Of a DNA stretch of 64,000 bases, positions 19,991 through 32,558 are shown one piece after another (position 1 is the first letter of the stretch; each line of letters opens with the position of its first letter). Source of the DNA: Laccaria trichodermophora (Eukaryota; Basidiomycota; Agaricomycetes; Agaricales; Hydnangiaceae); the NCBI GenBank assembly GCA_018417955.1, contig JACTVC010000001.1:2232001-2296000 (forward strand). Direction: 5' to 3'. Position numbers and translations under genes: made by a program. The notes under the pieces are model-generated. The model worked only from the letters and a program-made list of their open reading frames with translations, was not told the origin of the DNA and made no database searches.

Positions 19991-20893
19991 ATGACATACT
20001 ATATCCAGGACGCCATTTCTCAGCGCACCAGAGAATCCAGCTTTATCGCTTTCTTCCCAACCTTACACCACCTTGACTGGGATCTAATCTCCGCTGACAT
20101 GCAGAGAAGGAACTGTCTCGAAACTCTTGGGGACGCCGTGATGTCTCTTTCCATCACCAACCTTCTTCAAAAGCTACTCCCAAACCGCTCTTTACAAGTG
20201 TATTCTGTCAGTGATATTTTTCCTTCTCAGCCGCCGTCAGCCTCATCAAGGATACCCATCTAGGCAATACGACCACCACTAGTCTCTAATCAAACATTTC
20301 AGCACATCTTAGCAAACGTGGGTATATCTCATGGTCATCCACAAACAAAATGCAAGGAGGCAGGGAACGCGTTCGAGATCTATGTTGGTGCGTTCAGTGA
20401 GACGGAGGGATTCGACGCAGCGAACGGCTGGATTGCAGAGTTATTCGCGCCTCTGGTATCCGCAGCGGTAGACGCGTACGATCTTCACTTTTCTCGACCT
20501 CCAGTGGCGACAAGTCTTGCTGCTTTACCGAGCAAACGCCCACGCGACGAAGATCAGCTTGTCCAGGATCCGGAGCCTCGCAAACGTCGACGAGGAAATT
20601 CTTACAGCGCGTCTACCATTCCGAGCTGGTTGGACGGAATAAATGCCGCTGGTTGCCGTCTAGCCCATCGTACACCTGCTGTCGCCCACTCCACAGTTCG
20701 CCGTGAGCACCCTACAGACGGAACAACGAAATATGAGAAAAGAGACGACCGCTCGCTTATCAAGGTCCTGGCCGACAAGAATTTTGCGCTAAGGAAGCCT
20801 CGTCAATCTTCAATTTCACAACAAGAGCCGATTTCCCAATCATGGGGCGACTTTGCCAGTCAGATGACAAGTGGTTTTGAGCGCAACCGTTGA
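19991..20893 (+). CDS. RNase III-domain protein
   Basis: The ATG at 19991 opens a frame with QRRNCLETLGDAVMSLSITN, which matches the RNase III signature (Glu and Asp of LExLGDAV present). One or two introns lie between about 20200 and 20300; I could not fix their borders, although CAG at about 20301 is a good acceptor. The last exon carries CKEAGNAFEIYVGAFSETEG, the second signature, where RNase III enzymes have AD-x-FEAxxGA. Here the Asp is replaced by Asn, while Glu is kept. The tail (about 130 residues) is basic, with KRPRDEDQ and EPRKRRRG, so nuclear targeting is likely. Family members process double-stranded RNA or act as mitochondrial ribosomal proteins; the lost Asp argues for reduced or absent catalysis. 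The stop is at 20891. Confidence 0.75.
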
Positions 20894-21340
20894 TAAATGG
20901 CCCGAGAGCGCTGCTTGTTCATTTTTTCTATCATAGTTTGGATATTGAGGATGTCATCAGTTTAGGTAATTCTTGCAGCGACGCAAAATGCCTGAGTTGG
21001 AAACACAATTCTCGACAACACCCTATTCCTGAACAGGTCGCGTATAACTGGGTAGGAAAGATAAACTCGTGGTCCAAAAACTGCGATGCATCTTACATTA
21101 TAAATTTGAGTCCTCAGAGGGTCGGATTTTCTTAATTGCGGGAGAACTTCGAGTTGGAAATCCATAACCACTGACACTTGACAATGGACTTGAAAAAAAG
21201 TGAGGGGTGATGTGGCTCCTGGTGGCCAAGAGGCGTAAACTTCCGTTAGACGCTGAGTCCGAGATGCAAAATCACGATCACGTGGTCCGCATTGTCGTCC
21301 AAAAATAAACTTATGGATCACGAGCCAGGCCACCCACTAT
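20894..21340. other. Intergenic, nothing recognised
   Basis: This is the 3' flank of the RNase III gene. Only short overlapping open frames of ordinary composition are present. Confidence 0.5.
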
Positions 21341-22420
21341 CCTGTATAAAAGCCCCCAAACCCGCCGTCATGTCTCTTGTCTTCTTACTACCATCTCACC
21401 CCTCTTGTCTTCTCCTTCAATCCGAACTGGTTTACCAGAGCTCCCACCTCTTTTGGACACCGATGGCGGTCAAGTGCCATCGGCGAGGATCCTACTTAGT
21501 GAGTGGCTGACCGCTATCATCGCTCCCTATGCTGTATATTATGCCCGCCCTCTTGAGTGCGGTCATTGCCACTGCCCATTGACCCCATTGCGTTCGGCGG
21601 ATCATCGTCGACTCGCCGGCACTCCACCATCGCGCTTCATCGAAGATCCCCTTTGCCACTCACTGACGATGCGCGCCGTGCTGACATTGAATTTCAGAAA
21701 TTCCGTTCTCGCCACAAGATCCATGACGAAAACAAGTCCGTTGCCGCTACAAGAGCCGACGATGAAGAACCCACAAGAACCAACGGCCGAAAGAAAAGTC
21801 CCACAAGAACCAACGATGAAGCCCTGGGTCCTGCAAAAGCCATACCACACCAACTGGGCGCGTAGGGCGTTACTGGACGTCACTTCAGGGGTCTTTTTCG
21901 TTGGGTGCTCTGGCCTTGAGCCTCTGCTCTTCGTTCTCGAAACCATTTGGCTATGTAGCACCGCGCGTTCATTGGAAGTTGTGCGTAGTAAGAGCTCACA
22001 GGGGCTCTGCCCCGATGGACTTGAAATTTGACATTAAAAAAAGAGCTCACAGGATTCCAGCGGCCATAAAGAAGTGCCCGACAGCCTTGATGATGAGTCG
22101 ACTTCAAGAGTCGACGAAGATAGCACTTCAAGGGGGCGGCCTGTGAGTCGACGAAGACTGAAAAATTGGCCGATGAAGAATGGAAAAATGAAACGTGAAA
22201 TAGAGTCGAGTGGGCCGATGAAGATGTGGAGGTATCAGAGTTTGATATTGAGGCACCCCCCGGCCGACGAAGATATGGAGCCATATGATCCATACGCGGG
22301 AGAGAGCGTTCAAGGTGAGATCTTCCCGGGGGCGGTGGTCTGGTTTATTTTCCGACCTCCTCATGCTCCCTTGTCGTGGGCCCCGGGCTTAGACCGCGTT
22401 GCTGTGCGCACCGGTTGACC
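21341..22420 (+). other. Possible transcription unit of unknown function
   Basis: A TATA-like TATAAAAGC (about 21342) is followed 30 bases on by an ATG (21370) and several overlapping frames of 70-208 codons. Two of them (21405-22031 and 21557-21865) share Ser, Pro and Thr rich composition but no family motif. Short direct repeats (CCCACAAGAACCAACG, near 21770 and 21810) occur inside. It may be a short gene with introns, a non-coding transcript or a decayed gene. I do not recognise a product. Confidence 0.25.
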
Positions 22421-22824
22421 AAAAGCACGTTAAATTTTATCACCCTTTTTTTATTCCTTTCAAGTACGCGCTGACCTTCTAGCTTTTTTTGTCATTTGCG
22501 AGTAGGCTGTAGATACAGGATTTGCGTCTTTGAGATTTCGCTGCTTTCTATTGAAAACATGCAGACATTAGCTAGAACAATTAAACCATTCTCACTTGAT
22601 TCTCACCAACGGTTGAAACGGTGTCAGCTATTAAGTGGATCTACTTCGTTCATAAGGATTAAGGTTCACCAATGGGCAATCAAGGAAGCTCGGCTGTGCT
22701 CCATGCGCGTCTTGAACGATGTGTAAACTCAAGAGCAGGTGTTAGGAGCAAAGAAGCAAACAAATATATCACAACACGATCGTTACTTCCGCATTGGGAC
22801 TTTCACGATCTGCCCACTGCCACT

Positions 22825-24619
22825 ATGCCAGAGATTGACGTCGGCTCACAGATTTTTGATGTTGTCTTCCACCCGACATTCGCGACGGTCTACACCGGTC
22901 TTCTAAACGGACATGTCAAGGCTTTCGCTTACAACGAGCAAGGGAAGGAGCAGGCGGCATTCTCAGTACGGCCTTCAAAACGGTCGTGTCGTGGTTTGTC
23001 GATCAAGCACGATGGAACGCATCTTTACGCTGTGGGGAAGGCAAAGGCATTGAAGTACGTTCCACTTTGAATAAAATTTTATTTTTGGGCTTATCATCCA
23101 TTGCAGTGTCATTGATACGGTCACAGCTCAAATCAGTACTCGACCAGGAGCCCACGAGTGAGCCTGAAGCGCTTATCTGCTATATTCTGACCCACCAGGC
23201 ACTTCCAAGTTCCACAATCAACCGCGTCAAGTATTTGATGCCATGGCTCATATCGACGGGTGATGACGACGGTGTTATCAAGGTGTGAAGAACGTTAGTC
23301 TATGAAAGATTGCATTAATCTGGTTGATGTTGATGCCATAGTTATGGGATCCCAGGCAGCAGGAGTGCGTTCGCGAATATACCCAACATTTCGACTATAT
23401 CACCGATTTTTTGTGGCTGGACGATAAAAAGCAGCTGGTCGCGACCAGGTGCGTGAGATGATGATAACATGCGAACTTTGCTACTGATTCAAGCAGTGGG
23501 GATGGAACGCTATCCGTGATGGACGTAAGAGCCAGGAAGCCAGAGCCTTTTGCCCAATCAGAAGACCAGGACGATGAATTGCTCTCCATTGTTGCTATCA
23601 AGGGGTACGTGGCACTGCTCTCACATTTGGGCGCGATTGCGTGGAAACGTTGGCGCTCCATATGGTTTCAAAACCTTCTTGTTACTCATCAGTTCTGAAA
23701 CTTGTTGCTTTGAGCAATTTTCTCCCTCGCGGCTTTCCGGGTAACATTATCACTGCTCACTCTCAATTTCAGGCATTCCAAAATAGTTGTCGGAACACAA
23801 CTTGGTATTCTATCCATCTTTAACCGCAGCAAAGGGTGGGGAGATTGTGTCGATCGTGTACCTGGGTGCGGCGTTTCTCGCGATGTCAATTTTCTGTCGT
23901 CGGCTAAAGGAGGGTTTTTCATGACACGTCACAGACACCCACTATCAATAGACGCGCTCTGTAACCTGCCTCCCGGGCTACCGAACGTAGATACTACGAG
24001 CACAGTGCTCACTGGGTCTTCGGACGGCTATGTCCGAGCTGTCCAAATTTTGCCCACGAAACTGTTGGGTGTGGTAGCCGATCATGGAGAATGGCCGATT
24101 GAAAGAATCGCAGTTGGAGGTGGCGTCGGAAGTCAATTGACTTCCGGGTATGAAGAGGACAGCGCCGGAAAGAAAGATGGGACACAGAAAAGAGTCGGAC
24201 AGGAGATGGATATTGATCAGATGGAAGTTGTCAACGAAAATCAATCAAGGCCCAGAAGGTGGTGGGTCGGGAGTGTGGGCCATGAAGATCTATTGAGGAT
24301 GACAGACCTGGAAGGCTTTTTTATGGATCAGAGTGAGGACAAGGAGCTGAAGGGTGCGCTGGGAGTCACCAACGAAGATGAACAGAGTGACGAAGACGAG
24401 GAAATGGATGTGACGGGAAACGATGGAGGACACCCTGAAGTTGACGGATCTGGCTCTTCGAGTTCGGGCGAATCAAGCGAAGACTCGGAGGCATCGGACG
24501 GAGAAACGCCACAGGCCAAGCAACGAAAGCGAAAAATAGAGCAAAGGCCATTAGATGTAGACAAGCCAAAGGGCAGGAATGAGATAGACGTCGAGAATGC
24601 ATTTTTCGACGAGCTCTAA
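22825..24619 (+). CDS. JIP5: JIP5 / WDR55-type WD40 repeat protein
   Basis: Seven exons were traced: 22825-23054, 23107-23157, 23210-23282, 23342-23448, 23494-23604, 23773-23865 and 23935-24619. They total 1350 nt, giving 449 aa, and each junction restores conserved sequence. It starts PEIDVGSQIFDVVFHPTFA and contains FSVRPSKRSCRGLSI, YLMPWLISTGDDDGVIK followed by LWDPR, QHFDYISDFLWLDDKKQLVA, and SDGYVRAVQILPTKLLGV. These are hallmark blocks of the JIP5/WDR55 family. The family forms one beta-propeller and is linked to nucleolar 60S ribosome biogenesis. The last 90 residues are acidic and then basic, as in relatives. Length matches the family. An upstream in-frame ATG (22672) is possible but would add non-conserved residues. 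Confidence 0.95.
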
Positions 24620-25490
24620 TAGCCGTAACGATGCTCTACTTTTTTTAGCAGATAGTGAATCGTACGCTGCACCGGAGATATCCTAGGCCTATGCTAAATT
24701 CAGACAGAGATTTGTCAGGTGAGTGGGTTGACGGACAAAAGTTGATTCACGTGTGGCAGCCGTGATATACCTAGCAAAAGAAACTTTTTGGAGCGCTGGA
24801 TCCTTCTTGCATTCCTGGGAGATGTAAAAAGAGCGAGTGCGTGGTTTCCGAAACTGGTCCAAATCGCGTTATAAAATCTAGGGTGGAGATTATGACAGCA
24901 AAAGGTCGTGACGTTCCCGACAACCTCATCCCACATGGTCGCCAGTATGAACGGCGATTTGCCCACCTGAAGGAATTTCAAGAACGAGCTTTCCCGATCG
25001 TAAATGAGGGCTCTATGACGGATTGGCGCATGACAGGGTGGGTTAATGTCCGACACGGATTTACTTACGCATCGTCACCCGTTCTTATAGGCGAATAGTC
25101 CCCGGCGGGCCAACCTACCAGAGACTAGGAAATCCACCAATGTGGACCATCGGATGACAACCGGCGCGTCACCAGATGATTGCAAAGAAGAAGGTCGGAA
25201 ATTCCCTGGGTGTAGTCCGACATAGTAAGTGAAGATTGGGATGAAATTTACCTGCTCTTGTGGATCACCATTTTGCACAAGGTGAACTTTAAGTTAGTCG
25301 TTCGGCGGAGATCTTAGATTCTTGATATTTTGAAGGTGGGTGGCCTACACGTGACCTTAAAGGACGGATCATGCACAAGCACGCACAGACCAGGCGACGA
25401 CGATGGCTGGTTTCAAGATCCGTGTTCCTTCCACAACGACTGGAAACGCGGATTTTTGTTTTTCAAGAAAATCATTTCAGCGAAGACACA
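24620..25490. other. Intergenic between JIP5 and ALDH7
   Basis: 870 bases with only short overlapping frames on both strands (for example 24841-25098 and 24715-25056), none with a family motif. This presumably holds the JIP5 terminator and the ALDH7 promoter; I see no clear TATA box. Confidence 0.5.
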
Positions 25491-27743
25491 ATGCTTCATG
25501 TCAGACGCCTTCTTCCTGGGGGGCGGATGTCGCGAACCTTGTCAAGCAGAGCATCCAATATCTTAGCATCTCTGGATATCTCAACTACTAATGAGATTTC
25601 TGGCGTTTACGATGGAGAATGGCACGGCTCAGGAGACCTTGTATCATCCACTTGCCCTACAACTGGAGAGGTCCTAGCAAGGGTGAAGACAGCGACTCCA
25701 GAGGAACTTCACGCCGCACTGGAACGTACACGCGAGGCATACACCCATTTCCGCAGTAAGTCCGGCTTTCGTTCCATTGTTTTTCTTTGATCTCACAGGA
25801 ATCCAGATGTGCCTGCGCCTCGTCGTGGAGAAATCCTGCGGCAGATCAGAGAAGCCCTTGCCTCCAAGGTGGGTTTTGCAGAATGTCTGTTCAGCATTTG
25901 ACCGGTTCTTCTGCAGCGGGATGAACTTGGAGCCCTTGTGTCCTTGGAAATGGGGAAAATTAGGACAGAGGGAGTCGGGGAAGTCCAAGAGTTCGTTGAC
26001 ATTGTGAGTTACGACTGCGCGTGTCACAAAAGTCATGAGTGATAGAAAGCTGGTAGTGTGACTACGCAGTTGGTTTGTCTAGGATGATGAATGGACGTGT
26101 GGTAGCATCAGAACGCCCAGGGCACTCTATTCTCGAAGGTGCGGAATAGTAGGATCTTTGGCTTGTCTCCGTTCATGGCGAAGCAGTACCAAACCCACTT
26201 GGGGTGGTCGCTGTTTTGTCCGCATTTAATTTCCCCGTCGCGGTTTATGGTTGGTACGTCCACTCAACCTCCTTATTCCTGACACAGTGTAGAACTCATG
26301 TCATACAATAATAGGAACCTTGCTCTTTCGCTAGCCGCTGGAAACGCGACAATATGGAAGCCTTCCCCAACAACACCGTTGTGCTCGATCGCCGTGACGA
26401 CTATAGTCTCTCGTGTTCTCGAGAAAAATGGTGTGCAAGGTGCTGTCGCCAGCTTAGTCACTGGAGGAAAGGAGGCCGGTGAAGCCATCGTCGAAAGTCA
26501 AGACGTACCTCTAGGTAAATTTTGCGAAAGACCTTTAGGATGTCTTACCAACTCTAACGATAGTGTCCTTCACTGGGAGTGAACATGTAGGACGAATTGT
26601 GGGCAAGAACGTGGCAGCTCGATTTGGAAAGTCTATCTTGGAACTAGGTGGAAATAATGGTCAGATACTATTCTTACGAGACATTGTTGACCGTTGACAC
26701 TAACCCGCTGTCACTTTTCCCAGCATCAATCGTGATGCCTGATGCTGACTTGTCGCTCGCCGTTCCTGCTGTCTTTTTCGGTGCTGTCGGTACCGCGGGG
26801 CAACGCTGCACATCCACAAGAAGGCTATATCTTCACAGGAACATTGCAGATGAATTTTTGGACCGTTTGCAAAAGATGTACCGTGCGGTGGCACCTGGTG
26901 ACCCTTTAATTGACAGCACCCTTTTGGGCCCTCTCCACACAAAAGCGGCGTGTGATATCTACGACAAAACAATCCAACACCTCCAGGCCATTGACGCTGA
27001 TATATTGACCGGTGGGAAGCGATACGGTCACGCGAGCTTGAGTGCTGGCAACTTTGTCGAGCCCACAATCGCTATCCCTAAATCGGTCAACTCAAAGGAT
27101 TTCATCTGGAAAACGGAGACCTTCGCCCCGATTCTTAACGCCGCAATTTTTGACGACTTGGAACAGGCTATCAAGTGGAATAATGGAGTTCCTCAGGTAC
27201 TATGGTTTCATTTTTATGTTTCCTTCAAATTCATAGTTATCTTTCGTGTCTTTAGGGATTATCCAGCAGCCTGTGGACTCGAGATATCAGAAATTTTGGT
27301 CGCTGGATTGGACCAAGCGGATCCGATACTGGTATTGTTAACGTGGGTCGGGTATCTTTATGTGTCCGTTACTTTTCACCTGATCGTTTTCGTAGGTAAA
27401 CGTGGGGACCAGTGGCGCCGAGATTGGGGCTGCCTTCGGAGGTAATAAGGTCAGTGTCCTTGACATCTTCGTGGTACTGGCTAATCACACCAATTATGTT
27501 TTTTCAGAGCACCGGCTGGTATGTATCTCAGTCTTTGATCTCCTAGATTTTGTCCCATCAACGATTCAATATTTCAGGGGTCGCGAATCAGGCGGCGATG
27601 CTTGGAAGCAATATGTGCGTTGGAGCGCTTGCACCAGTGCGTACCTGTAATATAAAGTGCCAGATGATTGGCTGATGCTAGGTTCTCAAGTCAACTTCTC
27701 TGACGAAGCCCCTTTGGCTCAAGGAGTGACTTTCCCTGCTTGA
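25491..27743 (+). CDS. ALDH7 family aldehyde dehydrogenase (antiquitin-like)
   Basis: Thirteen exons were traced: 25491-25755, 25807-25868, 25917-26003, 26057-26138, 26187-26253, 26315-26514, 26564-26659, 26724-27196, 27256-27342, 27396-27449, 27508-27518, 27578-27636 and 27691-27743. Total 1596 nt, 531 aa. The N-terminus ([20 protein letters not shown]) is basic and looks like a mitochondrial presequence. Key residues: oxyanion Asn180 in SAFNFP, general base Glu281 in ELGGNN and nucleophile Cys315 in [12 protein letters not shown]. The end, [14 protein letters not shown], is typical of ALDH7. The family oxidises alpha-aminoadipic semialdehyde and other aldehydes with NAD+, in lysine breakdown and stress protection. 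Length is normal. Exon 11 is only 11 nt. Confidence 0.95.
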
Positions 27744-28306
27744 TCCTAAGTACCTAGGTTCTAAGGTGAGGTGTCCTGACGTAATTGGCGATGACTGGCT
27801 GTTCTTTTTTGCTCCTTTGTTTCTACATGTGTCGATCGAAGTTTGATTGAGTTTTGACAATTTGTGCACAGATATCACACCTGTTGATCCCTGTAATTCT
27901 TTGACTTTAACTATTCTAACATAGGAATTCGCATTGGACCTGATGATATTGAGAAAGGGCGGGATTCGGGGTTGTGTTGACTGCACCTCTAAGCGGCACA
28001 TGCGTGTGAGAAACCGAGAAATTTTGGTGATTTTAGCCGGGTTACTCTTTCTTCTTGGGGATGAAGCCTGCTTAGGCGTTACCAGGGCTCTCAACATGCG
28101 GATGTCTAAATGCCCAAGATCAATCTTAAATCGACGAATCGATCCACCATTAAGCGAGATTCAGAGATTGGCTCCGCGAATCTAAACCCACCCCTCAATG
28201 CCGAAGTGAAGAACCATTTAATGACCTTGCTCTTGTTTGTAGTCTTGCCACCATCTATAATTGCTGCTTGTCCTCGAAGACGCTACCTTCCCCTCCCCAT
28301 TCCGAC
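27744..28306. other. Intergenic, nothing recognised
   Basis: Spacer between ALDH7 and the next unit. Open frames at 27678-28097 (-) and 28110-28469 (+) have no motif; the latter overlaps the next gene and may supply part of its first exon. Confidence 0.45.
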
Positions 28307-29957
28307 ATGTCTACTCCTGACGACCTACCATGGCCAGAACTTGGCAACGTTTCCCGTGGAGCCACTCGAGGCAATCAGGGTCAGAAGGGCGTCCTTGGCT
28401 CAGCGGACAGAGAGGGTCGATGCATTTTGCAACTTCGAGTACAACCTGGGGTATTGGCGGTACGCTTAAACCGTCTGGCGAGCGATTGGTATCGTATGCT
28501 CGATAACGAGGTTAATCGCGCACTCAAGTTGACGAAAACGTTTTGGAGGAAGGCCCGCAGACGACAGGATTACGACGCTCGCGCAGATCAGGACCATATG
28601 GAATTACACGAGTGGCTTCAGCAGTTGAAGGACAAGACCATGGCCCATCTCGAGCTTCTCATGCAGAAAGGGGATATCCAGGGACCACCATACGCCATGC
28701 CCGACGACATGGAACTCACATTCCTTCGAAAATTCATTGAGCGTCAGGCAGCTGGCATTCCACACAATCCTCGCCTACGAAATTCAGAAAACGGACAATT
28801 TATCTACACTCAGCGTGAACATGAGTCCTTCTCGCCTGACCCTCCTGATCAAGACTTCGTCGATCAAAATCATCGGGGTATAGGTCCGTCTGAAAGTCGT
28901 CAATTAAAATACAGACTGACAATCATGTAGTCAACTCAGACCACATCTCGGACGACTCTCACCTTTCTCGAATGTCCAACTCTCCATCATTATTCAGCCC
29001 AGAAGCTCTAGCCGCTGAAGCTAGTTCATCGAGTTCGATTATTTTCCCAATTTTGCAGGACCAACACTGACACACCTGTAGAACAGACTCTTCAAGCTTC
29101 CCGTATGTCCCTCCTAAGAGCCCAAAAAGACACACAAGACGCTTTCATGAGATATACGGCTTGCCTCGACATCGAAAGACAGGCAAGGAAGGCGGTGGGG
29201 GCAGCCGAAAAACGTCGCGATGACATCAGTGAGTTCTCACAAATATCGCCAGTCGCTCATTAATCGCCCATCACAGTGACAGTTTTGCTCGCCAGAAGTC
29301 AAATGGCCAACGGTACAGATCGTTCTTTCCGCCGTCATGCTTTGTGACCGACATTTGACACAGGGACGACGTCAAGAAAATCCTCCGTTTCGGGGGATGA
29401 CCACCATAGTCCGGGAAGATATCCGATAGAGGTGAAGCCCCATATTTTTGATACTGCTCTTAGACCCACTCAACCATGTCATTTTATAGGATCTTAGAAA
29501 CCAAACGGTTGACCCGTTCATGAACTCCCGAGTGACACAAAAACCAATGGATTGGCCAACTGCGGATGATCAAAGTCTCTATACCAGCGACGCCGTACAT
29601 CTGGAGGTAAGAATAGACTTTTGACTACTCAATCCCGTATGCTCAAATGGTAAAAAGGACGCAAGGAACAGAAAGCATTCACGGACGTGGGATCAGGCAG
29701 GACAAAGCTTACAAGGTATGTCTGTGTTTTTGATGAAGTCCGTATCTGCTGACCGTTTTATTTCTAGATCCGTATGCTTGTGAGGTAGCCAGGATGCCCT
29801 CAAATATTTCCAATGCATACCGAACTAATATTCCGGATGACAGGACATGTCAGGTCTTCCTCCGAGGAAGCGTCTTCATCAGATGATGCCTACTAGTTTT
29901 GATGTTATGAACGGCGCAACCCTCACACAAAATACCATGGGCTCTCTACAGCCATGA
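28307..29957 (+). CDS. Unrecognised multi-exon protein, helical
   Basis: A plausible start is the ATG at 28307 (MSTPDDLPWPELG). The coherent core runs from about 28485 (DWYRMLDNEVNRALKLTK) to 28930 and is charged and helical, probably coiled coil: FWRKARRRQDYDARADQDHM and LKDKTMAHLELLMQKGDI. An intron near 28430-28480 is needed to join an upstream frame (ASLAQRTERVDAFCNFE) to this core. Later exons up to about 29957 give a Ser/Pro-rich tail ending NGATLTQNTMGSLQP and a stop. Exon borders after 28930 are not resolved. I know no family for it, and I cannot exclude that it is a decayed gene. Confidence 0.45.
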
Positions 29958-31183
29958 CTTCCTCATTACTCCAAGTTACCTCATGCCAGACATCGCTGTG
30001 CCTCGATACCTTCTTCCTTTCCTTTCTTTCTGGAGCTAATTTATTATATACAATACTGAGTCCTGACTCGAATGGATCGTCGATTCACTGTGGCATAAAT
30101 AGTTTACTACGAAATAGATAATTTCTCGACGCACACTACCCCTGGCGATTCCCGTTGGGAGCACCTTCGGGCGATAGGGAGAAGCGGAAACATTGCTACA
30201 TCGGCGCTACGTCAATTCTACTACGCCATTGTCAGTCAAGCAATTGCTTAGACTATCACGGAGTCAGAAAGACCACAGCTACACAAATGATTCCAGGCCT
30301 TCAATTTGGGCTATAAATAGGGTGCTCGCTGCTCACCGCGCGCGGTCCCAAAATAGCCGATCTTTCTCATTGTCAATAAATACATGGCAGTTCGAGACAA
30401 CCATATGGTGAGAGGAGATACTTATTTGCCCCAGACGAGGGTTGGATGAGCCCAACTTGAAATTTGATAGTAGTACTACAGTAGGGCAGAATGAAGTCAC
30501 AAAGACGACGGATTTTTTGGCGGACTTTGGTAGGCAAGAAACGACACGAGCTAAGTTTTGAAGACTACCAAAGATCGTGTGCGGCCAACCACAAAATTGT
30601 GCAACCATGTTATATTCCGTAGATTGCTCATGCCAGTTGCCATCCTACACACCTAAGGGGAACCTCTAGTGACGAATCCATACTTGGCCAGTATTATCTG
30701 TTTGCTATTGGATCTGAGCCTTGCAGAGCGACAGAAGCGTTGGGCCGAGGTAGGAACTGTCAGTCGATCCCTCCTTAATTTGGGGTTGACAAGATCTGCA
30801 TCCACATTCGGTCGCCGTTTTTATCAAGGCGTCAAAGACAACCAAGCCGCTGCGTATGGTCGTGAATTAATTTGTGACCCCCCAGATTTTTTTGTGGTGG
30901 TTGGCATGCCATGGGTGGCCGCAATAAATCAATTGTGTTCCCTTTGACCCGGCTATGGAGAAAGTTTGTGGCAGCGGGCCACCAACATACGCTCGATCAA
31001 GCAAGGATGAACCACCATTGTTTGGGGTTTTTTTGTGGCTTGACGCTTTGCCCTCAGTATATAAAGGCCCAAAGGTTTCTAAGCTTCTTCAACTCGCTAT
31101 CTCTATTTTTGCCTTCTCGCGTGTCGTCCACGTGCGATAATTCCCCTCATTCCTGTCTTTGTGCTCTCGCTCAGCAACATATA
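29958..31183. other. Intergenic; TATA box of the CCCH gene at its end
   Basis: No gene is recognised between 29958 and 31050. TATATAAAG at 31058-31066 lies 118 bases before the ATG of the CCCH gene and is followed by pyrimidine-rich sequence (CTTCTTCAACTCGCTATCTC), a common fungal core-promoter layout. Confidence 0.55.
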
Positions 31184-32558
31184 ATGGCCTCCACTGTCAT
31201 TTCGCGCTCCTCAAACTTACCGCGTTGCGCGCCCGTTCCTTCACATACCACATACCCGCAAACCTCTACAACGTCCAGCGTCAACGTCCTGCAGGCAGGA
31301 TATCCAGCAACTGAAAGTCAGTTTCTTTCTTTCTTCTAGCTTATTAAAGGCTGCGTTGACTGAAACCTTGTGTTCAGAAACAGCTTGCGTTTTAATTTAC
31401 TTACATGGCTACTGTTCGTACGGGGAGTCGTGTAGGTTCGCCCACCCTCCCGGTTACGAGCGCGGAGTCCCTTCAGGCGCGACGGTACCCGTTGTGCCCT
31501 ACGCACCACTTGGGCCAGTATATTTTCCCATTCCCACATCTAACCCCGACGTGAAGAACTTGGGTGCCACCTCGGCGGGCACATCTCATGGCTCCTCAGT
31601 CGTCTCCCTACCTGCTAAGCCATTGGGAGAACCGACGAAGACGGAGGCCAACCTCGCACACAAGACCGCACCTTGCAGACACTATGCAAGAAACGGGGGG
31701 TGGTGTCCTGTGGGAGAGGAATGCAAATTGTGAGTAGTCCATGGCGGTTTCCTTCACCATGATTGACAATTTAACGTCGACTTCAGCATCCATGATTTCG
31801 CATTTCCACCTCGCGAAGACGCGTCTGTGCGTTCGAAGGTTGGCAGTCCCCAGCGCAAAAAATCTAGACATTGCTGGGCGTTCGTCCAGGGTAGATGCCG
31901 TTCCAGTTCCAACGGGTGCGAATACTTCCATCCGGAGGCCGCTCTCGTTCCAAGTTGTAAGTCTGTTTTTATAAGCAATGCACACTACCTTATTAACCGA
32001 CTCACGCCAGACTTTAAATACACGCCTTGTGCCGCAGGAAAGACATGCTCCAATTGGAACAACTGCCCCTTCAAGCACCTGTCGGCTCAACCCGCCGACG
32101 CACCAAATAACAGGGTTGCATACTTTCCCATTAACGTCGAAGGCCTTGCCCCACTAGAAGAAGAGCCTGCCTCAGTTGAGGATTCGACTACCGAGTTTAC
32201 CACACATCCGACCGCACCTACGGGCCCAGGGCACCTCAATACTGCGTGGCAGTTCCCAACTACCGTGACCAATGCGAGCACGGTCAACAGCAACAAAAAT
32301 AATATGACTGGGAGTCGCAAGGGCAATGGTAATGGGGCACGGCATCGCCGTACTATCACACTTGATGACCGCAAGGTACCTTGCGCTCCTCTCATTCCGG
32401 GAGAAGCACGCGGACATGCACGTCGACGCAGCATCGTCTGCACCACCGGGGAAGTGTGGGTCCACGATTTTCCCGCTTCACAGTTGCGAGCGCGAAATTC
32501 ATTTGACGAGAGCATGGTTTCTGGACCCCTGGTAAGGTTCAATTATCAACCTAGCTAA
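31184..32558 (+). CDS. CCCH zinc-finger protein with four fingers
   Basis: Four exons were traced: 31184-31316, 31378-31729, 31787-31956 and 32011-32558. Total 1203 nt, 400 aa. Fingers: C48-C57-C63-H67 (C-X8-C-X5-C-X3-H), C144-C154-C160-H164 (C-X9-C-X5-C-X3-H), C191-C199-C206-H210 (C-X7-C-X6-C-X3-H) and a shorter C225-C231-C237-H241. Two of these are interrupted by introns. The C-terminal 150 residues are Thr, Asn and Arg rich and end with a basic segment. CCCH fingers usually bind RNA and act in mRNA processing or decay; the target here is unknown. The third intron (54 nt) has no stop and keeps the frame, so a retained form would insert 18 residues. Confidence 0.85.
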
